The notes under the pieces are model-generated. The model made no database searches. It was given only the letters and a program-made list of their open reading frames with translations, and was not told where the DNA came from. The position numbers were made by a program, and so were the translations under genes. From contig JAERML010000037.1 in NCBI GenBank assembly GCA_016844425.1, forward strand, positions 1 to 8,405: DNA of 8,405 nucleotides. Reading direction: 5' to 3'. This document shows, piece by piece, positions 1 to 6,128 of this stretch (positions are counted from its first letter, which is position 1; each line of letters starts with the position of its first letter). Source of the DNA: Bacteroidota bacterium (GTDB lineage Bacteria > Bacteroidota > UBA10030 > UBA6906).

Positions 1-194
1 AACGTTTTCTGGTACCAGTTCCACCCCTTCTTCAAAAATTCATCCATTGGCATGCCGTAACATCGGCCCATCTGGTCGAAGCGGGCGTAGAGCACGTAGT
101 CGAGATACCGCGACCCGTGCACATGGTTATTCATGTCGATATCGTCCGGACGGACGACGAGTTCTGTTTCGAAGCGTTTGTATTCCATGACCAT
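1..194 (-). CDS. Acyl-CoA thioesterase, hotdog fold (4HBT/YbgC-like), N-terminal part
   Basis: Only the first 64 or so codons are present; the gene runs off the left edge. The protein begins M(VM)EYKRFETELVVRPDD and continues with DIDMNNHVHGSRYLDYVLYAR. This is the typical opening of the 4HBT hotdog thioesterases: a first beta strand, then the D-x-D-x-x-x-H-V segment with the catalytic-loop Asp, then the long central helix. Family members hydrolyse acyl-CoA or acyl-ACP thioesters in the cytoplasm; the substrate cannot be told from this fragment. Two in-frame ATGs, at 194 and 188, are possible starts and neither has a clear SD, so the outer one is given. It follows the transporter gene on the same strand after 100 bases in which I see no terminator or convincing promoter. 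Family assignment is fairly sure, specificity is open. Confidence 0.75.
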   Translation of the reverse strand, partial: MVMEYKRFETELVVRPDDIDMNNHVHGSRYLDYVLYARFDQMGRCYGMPMDEFLKKGWNWYQKT

Positions 195-294
195 GAGTGT
201 GTGTGACTAGAACGCATTTCGTTTCATGAGCTTGCGGCGTGCGAGCTTGAAGTCACGTATTGGACCCCATCTCACCTCATAATTGTTGTTCCCG

Positions 295-1614
295 TCATGC
301 TACCGAGCTTTTTCTCGCGTCAATTCTCTTTACTACCGTTGCGTAGACATACAGCGCGATTGCCGATATGAGACCGATTGCGGCAAAGTAGTACCAAATG
401 TAGTTCGCGTTCACATACGCCGTTGCCATTTGTTCCGGAAGAAGTGTGCGGGGATCGGGACAATACTTCGTGAGCAGATACCCTGAAAGTCCGAAGCCAA
501 GCAGGTTGGCAATGAATGAATGAAGATGTCCGAAACCGAGGTACAGCCCCTCTTCTCCCTTTGGTGCCTGCTTGGAAAAAAACTCCAGATAGCGTGGCGA
601 GATGAAGCACTCGGCAAGTCCCTGCAGCACAATTCCCGCAATCAACATGATAGTGATTGGGTGAGCGGAGAAACTAAAGGGGAGCGATACAGGGGCACCC
701 AACAACGCCTCCAACGTCGGACTCGACGCCATGCACAACGCGGACAGCGGCATAATCAGCATCCCGATGGTCATGGATGTAATTGCCCTCGCCTTTTTCA
801 TGAGTTGAGTGATGATCACAACGAATGTGACGACGATTGCAGGATTGACATTGGCAATCCATTCCGGCGATGCCTGCTGGCCAACCGTGCGCAATACATA
901 TTTCGGCATGGTGGCGTACATCTGGTGCTGAATCATCCAGAATCCCGAAACAATCAGTATCAGTGTAACGAGCCGCGGGTTTGTCACAACGCGGACAAGC
1001 CCCCGCCATACTTCTGCAATCCTCTTGCCTTCTCCCTCGGCACTTACATTCCTGTAGAAGATGAACACAACAACCAGCGCAAGAAGCGACAGTGCGGCGG
1101 AGAAGTAGTTGATGGACTCAAGTCCCAGGTTCAAACGCAACGGATATGCGATGGACTTCCCGGAGAACGAGCCGACATTCACCATCCCGTAAAAGATGGA
1201 AAACGCCCTGGCTCGGTGTTCAATTGAGGAGGTCTTTGCAACTGTTCCGGTAATCAGTCCTTTGATAAACGATCCGCCAAGAATAAGCAGAATAACTGCC
1301 GGTACCGTCGTGGCTTTGTATGGCAACGAGCCCAGAGCAAAGAACCCGACCGTGAGTAATGCGAATGCAAGAAGCATTGCTCTCCGGAACCCCATCTTGT
1401 CTGCCAGTGCACCCGTGAAGGGCGGCATGAAATAGACACCAGCGGCATAGAACCCGCCGAGCCAGGCCGCATCGATGTCATCAAACCCGACGACGTTGGA
1501 AAGGTAGAGCGTAAAGGTGATGAAAACCGCATAGAACGATGCTCGCTCGAAAAGCTCGACGGCATTTGCTATCCAGAACGCTTGGGGAAATTTCCATGAG
1601 TTTTTTCCTGACAA
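295..1614 (-). CDS. MFS transporter, POT/PTR (proton-dependent oligopeptide transporter)-like, 439 aa
   Basis: An inner-membrane carrier with about 12 predicted membrane segments, roughly at residues 12-38, 51-70, 78-97, 102-126, 138-158, 167-188, 213-234, 252-271, 280-297, 319-338, 361-383 and 405-428. Three POT-family marks are visible. ELFERASFY at 20-28 is the helix-1 ExxERFxYY motif, changed at two positions. NVNPAIVV (255-262) resembles the family's NP segment in helix 8. AECFISP followed by APKGEEGLYLG (334-360) matches the helix-10/11 signature. The MFS motif A loop GALADKMGFRR lies at 68-78. Known POT members import di- and tripeptides with protons, but this protein is a divergent relative and its substrate is unknown. 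The start is TTG at 1614, with GGAG at 1621-1624 six bases upstream; no in-frame ATG occurs before the second membrane segment. It follows the NDH-2-like gene by 48 bases on the same strand. Confidence 0.85.
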   Translation of the reverse strand: MSGKNSWKFPQAFWIANAVELFERASFYAVFITFTLYLSNVVGFDDIDAAWLGGFYAAGVYFMPPFTGALADKMGFRRAMLLAFALLTVGFFALGSLPYKATTVPAVILLILGGSFIKGLITGTVAKTSSIEHRARAFSIFYGMVNVGSFSGKSIAYPLRLNLGLESINYFSAALSLLALVVVFIFYRNVSAEGEGKRIAEVWRGLVRVVTNPRLVTLILIVSGFWMIQHQMYATMPKYVLRTVGQQASPEWIANVNPAIVVTFVVIITQLMKKARAITSMTIGMLIMPLSALCMASSPTLEALLGAPVSLPFSFSAHPITIMLIAGIVLQGLAECFISPRYLEFFSKQAPKGEEGLYLGFGHLHSFIANLLGFGLSGYLLTKYCPDPRTLLPEQMATAYVNANYIWYYFAAIGLISAIALYVYATVVKRIDARKSSVA

Positions 1615-1662
1615 AGGGCTCTCCGTTTGTTTGAGGTGGCAATGGTGCTTCTGTGATCTTGA

Positions 1663-2220
1663 TCAGAACTGACGGATGTCCCGCCCAAAAATCTTCGCTT
1701 TGATCCAATCGAACATGACCAGCACTTTGTTCTTGACGCTGACGATTCGGGAAAGGTACGCAGAGCGCCAGAAAAGCCACATGGCCCACCCACGGCCCTT
1801 GTACGTCTCGAGATCAGCAAGTGCGCGGTTGGCACCGACGTATGCAAGCATACCGAGATGATTGTAGCGGAACGGCTCCACGGAGAGTTTTCGCGCCCGC
1901 CGTGTGAGTGCCTTACCGAGATACTTCCCCTGTTGCTGGGCAACCTGGGACGTTGCGGGGAGCGATCCCGCCTCGATCATGCTGCAATTCTCCATGGCAA
2001 AGATATTGTCAAATCCTTTGACCTGGAAATAAGAATCGATCACAATCCGTTCGCGTTGATCCTTGGGGAGTTTTGCATTCTTCACAAACCCTGTTGGCCA
2101 GTTTCCTGTGGACCGGAGAAGAAGTCCATACAAGATATAGTCATCCTTGAGGTGCTTAACAAGATTGAACGCACCGAAGCCGGTGCCAAGGACTACAAGT
2201 CGTGGTTTTGTGTCGGGCAT
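1663..2220 (-). CDS. Internally deleted type II NADH:quinone oxidoreductase-like protein, 185 aa; probable in-frame pseudogene
   Basis: Intact NDH-2 proteins are flavoproteins of roughly 400 residues or more that pass electrons from NADH to quinone at the inner face of the membrane. Here the N-terminus has the first beta strand and dinucleotide loop (LVVLGTGFGAFNL, 8-20), then jumps at about residue 28 (near base 2136) to the late part of the family: YGLLLRSTGN (31-40), VDSYFQVKGFDNIFA-like text at 59-75, LPATSQVAQQQGKYL (87-101), and the C-terminal amphipathic/membrane region with GWAMWLFWRSAYLSRI (144-159). The rest of the FAD domain and the whole NADH-binding domain with its second GxGxxG are missing. 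The FAD-contacting Gly-Asp before the conserved Cys reads Glu-Asn (77-78). The frame is open throughout. It lies 29 bases after larE without a visible SD. Redox activity is very unlikely; either a relic or a re-used membrane-associated fragment. Confidence 0.75.
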   Translation of the reverse strand: MPDTKPRLVVLGTGFGAFNLVKHLKDDYILYGLLLRSTGNWPTGFVKNAKLPKDQRERIVIDSYFQVKGFDNIFAMENCSMIEAGSLPATSQVAQQQGKYLGKALTRRARKLSVEPFRYNHLGMLAYVGANRALADLETYKGRGWAMWLFWRSAYLSRIVSVKNKVLVMFDWIKAKIFGRDIRQF

Positions 2221-2249
2221 GGGGGGAGCAATGCTATGGGCAGGCTCAG

Positions 2250-3095
2250 TCAGGAAGAGTATTGCAGCTGGATCTCGACCGGAAGGACTTCATTCATGGA
2301 ACCGGTCCGATATCCTTGCAGGTCGAGTGTGATGTACGTGAAGCCGAGCCCCTTCAGATGCGCAACGATCTTCTCACGGAGCCCGTCATCCATCAAACGC
2401 GTGATTTCTTGAGTCCCGACCTCGATGCGTGCCGTCCGTTCATCGTGAAACCGTACGCGGAAGAACCTGAATCCGAGATCACGCAGCAACGTCTCGGCCT
2501 GGTCCACCCTTGTCAGGTTTTCTTTGGTAATTGCCATTCCGTACGGGAAGCGTGAGGAAAGACAGGCGAAGGCCGGTTTGTCCCAGGTTTGAAGTCCGAG
2601 ATGGTGCGAGATCTCCCGGACCTCGGCTTTGCTAAGTCCGGCTTCAAGTAGTGGGGAGCGGACGTTCTTCTCCGTCCGGGCTTTCATTCCTGGTCGGAAA
2701 TCTCCAACATCATCAGTGATCGTCCCGTCCGCAATCCAGGCGATATTCTCGCTTGCGGCGATTTCGTCCAGCTTTCCAAACAACTCGGTCTTGCAGAAGT
2801 AGCACCGGTCCGGTGGGTTCTCCCTGAACTTTACAACATCCGTCTCTTCAGTGGTGACTACAATATAACGTGCCCCGATCTGGTCGGCGAGTGTAACAGC
2901 CTCTTCGAATTCCCTTGTCGGATACGTTTCTGATCGACCGATCATGGCAATGGCGTTCGTACCCAAAACGTCGACGGCCACCTTCATAAGAAGTGTGCTG
3001 TCCACGCCGCCGGAATACCCGATGGCAACGCTCCCCATATCTCGCAGGATCGTGGTCAAGTCGACGTATTTCCTCCGGGTATTTTCAAAGAGCAT
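2250..3095 (-). CDS. larE: LarE-type ATP-dependent sacrificial sulfur transferase (PP-loop), 281 aa
   Basis: LarE adenylates and then adds sulfur to pyridinium-3,5-biscarboxylic acid mononucleotide during synthesis of the nickel-pincer cofactor of lactate racemase and related LarA proteins; it acts in the cytoplasm. The PP-loop is SGGVDST (28-34 from the ATG chosen here). ENPPDRCYFCK at 92-102 gives Cys98 and Cys101, DGTITDDVGDFRPG follows at 123-136, and AFACLSSRFPYG (175-186) gives Cys178, the position of the sacrificial Cys of the Lactobacillus enzyme. Three such Cys fit the group of LarE proteins reported to hold a [4Fe-4S] cluster; that is an inference. The frame can open at GTG 3110, but GGGAG at 3102-3106 sits six bases before ATG 3095, so the ATG is preferred. 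No larA, larB or larC lies in the window. Length is normal. Confidence 0.9.
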   Translation of the reverse strand: MLFENTRRKYVDLTTILRDMGSVAIGYSGGVDSTLLMKVAVDVLGTNAIAMIGRSETYPTREFEEAVTLADQIGARYIVVTTEETDVVKFRENPPDRCYFCKTELFGKLDEIAASENIAWIADGTITDDVGDFRPGMKARTEKNVRSPLLEAGLSKAEVREISHHLGLQTWDKPAFACLSSRFPYGMAITKENLTRVDQAETLLRDLGFRFFRVRFHDERTARIEVGTQEITRLMDDGLREKIVAHLKGLGFTYITLDLQGYRTGSMNEVLPVEIQLQYSS

Positions 3096-3101
3096 GGGAA
3101 T

Positions 3102-3106
3102 CTCCC
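3102..3106 (-). promoter_or_regulatory. Shine-Dalgarno site that sets the larE start
   Basis: GGGAG on the minus strand ends six bases before the ATG at 3095. It lies inside the frame if the GTG at 3110 were used, which argues for the ATG. Confidence 0.6.
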
Positions 3107-3113
3107 GCACGTG

Positions 3114-3148
3114 AAAAACAAAACGCCGCCCCGGATTTCCGGGACGGC
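3114..3148 (-). terminator. Rho-independent terminator after the TPR gene
   Basis: On the minus strand GCCGTCCCGG, loop AAAT, CCGGGGCGGC form a 10-pair stem (3148-3125) with a single U-G wobble, followed by GTTTTGTTTTT (3124-3114). Read on the plus strand the wobble becomes a C-A mismatch and there is no T run after the stem, so the signal belongs to the minus strand. It starts 44 bases past the TPR stop codon and its T run ends only 18 bases before the larE ATG. Confidence 0.85.
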
Positions 3149-3151
3149 TTA

Positions 3152-3189
3152 AATATACACAATATCTGTGGCGAATTCATCCCCGGCAA
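3152..3189 (-). promoter_or_regulatory. Candidate larE promoter overlapping the terminator region
   Basis: TTGCCG (3189-3184) lies 17 bases from GATATT (3166-3161), four of six matches in each box; a second -10-like TATATT lies at 3157-3152. The same TATATT hexamer is the -10 of the better yggS promoter. Transcription would start close to or inside the terminator hairpin. It is suggested mainly because larE needs its own start if the terminator works; the boxes alone are weak. Confidence 0.3.
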
Positions 3190-3192
3190 GAT

Positions 3193-4617
3193 TTACCGTC
3201 GGAGGATGCTCTTGAATTCTTTGATGGATCGGACACCGGGGAACTCCTGCTCAAACATCCTCCGCTTGTCCGGGTCCAGTTGGAATGAGCTCTTCAACGA
3301 CTCGAGTGCATCAAACGTGCGGTTGAGGACAAGCAGGACTTTTGCCCTGCTGTAGTACGGATCCGCAGAGTTCGGGTTTGCCTGGATGGATCGGTCGAAC
3401 GATTTCAGAGACTGTTTGAAGTAACCAAGCTCGAAAAGTGTTTCACCGTAGTCCAACCACGCCTCAAAGTTCATCGGCTCCAGCTTTGTGACCACCCGGT
3501 AACTGATAAGCGATTCCCGGATACGCCCCATATTGTACAGTAGATCCGCTTTCGCGTACCAGAGCTCCGGATAATCCTTGCACAACGAAAGGGCCTTGTT
3601 GTAGTCCGTAAGGGCACGCCTGAACTGCTCCAGTGAATCGTAGCAACTTCCGCGGCCGAAATATGATTCGTAATGGTCCGGATCGTACTTGATTGCCTGG
3701 CTAAAGCACTTGATTGCCTCCTCGTACTCACCCAGCTCCTCATACGCATTACCGAGGTTGTGCCAGGCAGGAACATCCTTTTCCTCGAGACGGAGGGTTT
3801 CTTTGTAGCACCCGATGGCATCGTGGAGGCGGCCCATATTGGCGAGTGCATTTCCTTTGTTGTACCACGCTGCAGGGAAGCTCTCGTGAATGGCGAGGGC
3901 CATATCGTAACTGTCGATGGCCTTGCTGTAGCGAACCAGCCGGTTCAGGACGATTCCACGGTTGTACCAGGCGTTGTAGTTGTAGGGGTCCAGCTTCAGA
4001 TGTTCGTCGTAGGCCCGAAGAGACTCCTCTGGCTTATCGAGGTAGTCGTAACAGTACCCCAGTTCATACCAGGCATCCCGGTGCTCAGGGTTTCCGTCGA
4101 TGATGTACCTGAACATGAGGATTGCATCGTCGAATTGTGCCATCTTCTCAAAGATGATTGCCTTGTTGAAGAGGGCGTCTTCATTTGTGGGGTCAATTTC
4201 CAGGGCCCGTTCGAAGCAGGCAAGAGCTTCTTCGTTCCTGCCAAGATCATCAAGTGTGATACCCTTGTTGATCAGCATCTCCGGATCCACCGGGTTCAGG
4301 TTTAATGCACGATCATAGCAATCGACGGCCTCCTCGTATCTGAAAAGGCCGCTCAAAATCATACCCTTCTTTTGCCAGGCGTCGGCACTGTAGGGGACTA
4401 CTTCGAGAAGCTCGTCAACAAAGTGGAGGGCTTCCTCGTATTTCTCATTGTCGAAGTAATAGTTGATGATCTCTTCGAGGGCCTCGATATTGGAGATGCC
4501 GGAGGAGCCGTTCTTTAACATGTCCCGGAACCGCTTCAGCTCTTCATCAAGACGGTCTTTCCGATGTTGCTCGTTCTCGGGATCGTCCCCGAAGCTGCCA
4601 AAATCCAGATTGCTCAT
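3193..4617 (-). CDS. Tetratricopeptide-repeat protein with 12 contiguous TPRs, 474 aa
   Basis: The protein has a charged N-terminal segment (1-43), then twelve 34-residue TPR units in one unbroken register (44-451), and a 23-residue tail (452-474). Each unit shows the TPR pattern W/L-x-x-x-G-x-x-x at positions 4-11, A at 20 and often P at 32, for example repeat 8 with AWHNLGNAYEELGEYEEAI. No signal peptide, membrane segment or catalytic domain is visible, so it is likely a cytoplasmic scaffold that binds another protein; the partner cannot be named. The ATG at 4617 has AGAGGG six bases upstream (4629-4624). The gene is divergent from yggS, sharing a 208-base intergenic region, and ends at a strong terminator, so it is probably transcribed alone. 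Close relatives of such arrays occur widely, so the repeat family is certain and the function unknown. Confidence 0.9.
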   Translation of the reverse strand: MSNLDFGSFGDDPENEQHRKDRLDEELKRFRDMLKNGSSGISNIEALEEIINYYFDNEKYEEALHFVDELLEVVPYSADAWQKKGMILSGLFRYEEAVDCYDRALNLNPVDPEMLINKGITLDDLGRNEEALACFERALEIDPTNEDALFNKAIIFEKMAQFDDAILMFRYIIDGNPEHRDAWYELGYCYDYLDKPEESLRAYDEHLKLDPYNYNAWYNRGIVLNRLVRYSKAIDSYDMALAIHESFPAAWYNKGNALANMGRLHDAIGCYKETLRLEEKDVPAWHNLGNAYEELGEYEEAIKCFSQAIKYDPDHYESYFGRGSCYDSLEQFRRALTDYNKALSLCKDYPELWYAKADLLYNMGRIRESLISYRVVTKLEPMNFEAWLDYGETLFELGYFKQSLKSFDRSIQANPNSADPYYSRAKVLLVLNRTFDALESLKSSFQLDPDKRRMFEQEFPGVRSIKEFKSILRR

Positions 4618-4734
4618 GCAAAGCCCTCTTCAAAAATGTGGACAACAACTCCACGGAATCATCGGGAGCCTATCTGTGTCCGTCTTGGAATAAAGGAAAA
4701 GAAAAATAGACCATAAGTCAAGAAACCGGAGATC

Positions 4735-4755
4735 ACGTGGAAGGGAACGTGGAAG
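4735..4755 (+). repeat. Tandem 9-base direct repeat upstream of the yggS promoter
   Basis: ACGTGGAAG occurs at 4735-4743 and again at 4747-4755, a 12-base step, 25 bases before the -35 box of yggS. It also lies in the upstream region of the divergent TPR gene. It could be a regulator binding site or chance. Confidence 0.35.
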
Positions 4756-4780
4756 AGATTGGTGAAATCGTACCATTTTA

Positions 4781-4809
4781 TTGATTTTGAACACGGTATG
4801 GCTTATATT
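4781..4809 (+). promoter_or_regulatory. Promoter of the yggS-divIVA-pnp-ileS operon
   Basis: TTGATT (4781-4786), a spacer of exactly 17 bases, and TATATT (4804-4809) give four of six matches at the -35 box and five of six at the -10 box of a housekeeping sigma promoter. The expected start of transcription is near 4816, about 10 bases before the yggS ATG. It is the only good promoter seen for the plus-strand genes. Confidence 0.65.
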
Positions 4810-4825
4810 AAGCCTTTGGTTTTTA

Positions 4826-5521
4826 ATGATTTACCAAAATGTAGGGCACATACGGGAGAGAATCCGGATCGCGTGTCTAAACGCTGGGATGGATCCGGCG
4901 GCTGTTACGCTCCTTGCTGTTTCGAAGACCTTCCCGGCAACGGCTGTTAAAGAGGCGGTGGACGCAGGCGTTCTCGATATCGGCGAGAACTATGTCCAGG
5001 AGATGTTGAAAAAGCGGGAAGATCTCCAAGATTCGTCGATCCGTTGGCATTTCATCGGACATCTGCAGTCCAACAAGGTGAAATACCTGTCTGACTGGGT
5101 TTCTCTCATCCATGCTGTTGACAATGCCACTTTGGCTGGGGAAATCAACAAACGAGGGGTTCAGTCCGGGAGGGTTGTTGACATTCTGGTAGAAGTGAAC
5201 ACAACGGATGAATCCTCAAAATTTGGAGTTCGCCCGCAGGAAACCGTGGAGTTCATACAAAGTCTTTCAAGCCTTGACCACATCAAGATCAAGGGATTGA
5301 TGACCATCGGACCATTTCTCCCCGACCCGGAAGGGTCAAGACCGATGTTCAGGCAGTTAAGGATGTTGAAAGAAGAAATCAGCCTGCTGAACCAGCCGAA
5401 CGTGGAGATGAAGCACCTTTCCATGGGCATGACAGGGGATTTTGAAGTGGCAATCGATGAGGGGGCCACTATTATTAGGATAGGCACGGCGATATTCGGG
5501 TCAAGGACAAAAAAAGCATAA
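4826..5521 (+). CDS. yggS: YggS/PROSC family pyridoxal phosphate homeostasis protein, 231 aa
   Basis: A PLP-binding single-domain TIM-barrel protein of the alanine racemase N-terminal fold, which buffers free PLP and affects amino acid and vitamin B6 balance; no catalytic reaction is known. LLAVSKTFPA (29-38) carries the PLP-binding Lys34. IGENYVQE (53-60), RWHFIGHLQSNK (74-85), VDILVEVNT, SKFGV, IKGLMTIGPF and the C-terminal LSMGMTGDFEVAI and IRIGTAIFG follow the family pattern. The frame is open back to 4781, but that stretch overlaps the promoter and encodes family-unlike hydrophobic text, so ATG 4826 is chosen; it gives a typical length and N-terminus. There is no SD and the leader would be about 10 bases, so translation may be nearly leaderless. 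It is the first gene of the plus-strand operon; divIVA follows after 49 bases. Confidence 0.93.
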   Translation: MIYQNVGHIRERIRIACLNAGMDPAAVTLLAVSKTFPATAVKEAVDAGVLDIGENYVQEMLKKREDLQDSSIRWHFIGHLQSNKVKYLSDWVSLIHAVDNATLAGEINKRGVQSGRVVDILVEVNTTDESSKFGVRPQETVEFIQSLSSLDHIKIKGLMTIGPFLPDPEGSRPMFRQLRMLKEEISLLNQPNVEMKHLSMGMTGDFEVAIDEGATIIRIGTAIFGSRTKKA

Positions 5522-5560
5522 ACGTAACGCTTGTTCAGTCACACACAGTCGTTCGACTAC

Positions 5561-5565
5561 GGAGG
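5561..5565 (+). promoter_or_regulatory. Strong Shine-Dalgarno site of the divIVA gene
   Basis: GGAGG ends five bases before the ATG at 5571. It contrasts with yggS, pnp and ileS, which show no clear SD, so this gene may be translated more strongly than its operon neighbours. Confidence 0.65.
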
Positions 5566-5570
5566 TTCCC

Positions 5571-6128
5571 ATGAAACTCACACCACTTGATATTAAGAAG
5601 CAGGAGTTCAAGAAGGTCATGCGAGGGTACGATCCCGTCGAAGTGGACACCTTCATGGACATGGTGGCGAGCGAATTCGAGGATTTGCTCAGGCAACAGA
5701 AAGAGATGCGGGACCGGGCAGTGGAGCTGGAGACCCAGTTGAAGGACTACCGTCAGATTGAGAAGACACTCCAGCAAACGTTGTTGCAGGCACAAGAAGC
5801 AACGGGCAAGACCTACGAGGCGGCCCGAAAGGAGGCCGAGCTGATTGCACGGGAAGCGGAGATGAAAGCGGCCCGGATCGTGGAACAAGCAAACACGGAT
5901 CTCGCCCGCCTGAACAATGAGCTCATTCAGTTGAAAGCCCGAAAGGAATCCTTGATCGGCAGGTTACGAGTGCTGCTCAGCTCGGAGTTGGATCTGATCA
6001 AAGCACTCGACATGGGAGGGGATGTGCTTGAAGGGAGCAACGGTGCACAAGGAACGGGCAAAGAGGCAATTCAGTTGGATGACATCCTGAAAAACATCAC
6101 CGATGACAGAGCTACGGAAACACATTAA
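5571..6128 (+). CDS. DivIVA-domain coiled-coil protein, 185 aa
   Basis: DivIVA proteins bind curved membrane and recruit partners at cell poles and septa. The N-terminal domain is clear: LTPLDIKKQEF at 3-13, RGYDPVEVDTFMD at 18-30, then FEDLLRQQKEM. The membrane-inserting Phe17-Arg18 pair of Bacillus DivIVA is Met17-Arg18 here. Residues about 28-135 are a long, charged coiled coil rich in Glu, Lys, Arg and Ala; the tail (150-185) looks flexible, with a final acidic helix. No transmembrane segment is seen. It stands between yggS and pnp, and its last 26 bases overlap the pnp start. In Gram-positive bacteria a divIVA gene sits in the same yggS-to-ileS interval. Outside Gram-positives the role of such proteins is little known; here it could serve division, polarity or cell-wall growth. 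Family is sure, role inferred. Confidence 0.88.
   Translation: MKLTPLDIKKQEFKKVMRGYDPVEVDTFMDMVASEFEDLLRQQKEMRDRAVELETQLKDYRQIEKTLQQTLLQAQEATGKTYEAARKEAELIAREAEMKAARIVEQANTDLARLNNELIQLKARKESLIGRLRVLLSSELDLIKALDMGGDVLEGSNGAQGTGKEAIQLDDILKNITDDRATETH

Noticed and set aside
229..247. Inverted repeat AGCTTGC...GCGAGCT as terminator between transporter and thioesterase
   Set aside because: The stem is only seven pairs, has a mismatch on the minus strand, and no T run follows on either strand.
520..1227. Plus-strand open frame of 235 codons opposite the transporter
   Set aside because: Its text is low-quality (rich in Arg, Gln, His and Cys) and it lies opposite a gene with clear membrane segments and family motifs.
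3673..4305. Long plus-strand open frame (210 codons) inside the TPR gene
   Set aside because: It is antisense to the clearly coding, regularly repeated TPR gene, shows no family likeness, and is a by-product of that gene's codon use.
4637..4653. Small hairpin GTGGA...TCCAC in the TPR leader
   Set aside because: Five pairs with a seven-base loop are expected by chance.
4689..4721. TTGACT (4721-4716, minus strand) as -35 box of the TPR gene
   Set aside because: At 17 bases the -10 is very poor (TTCCTT), and the better TTTATT is 21 bases away, too far for a confident promoter.
4781..4825. N-terminal extension of YggS with a hydrophobic stretch that could pass for a membrane anchor
   Set aside because: The region is the promoter itself, the only extra start is TTG inside the -35 box, and YggS proteins are soluble and begin near the ATG at 4826.
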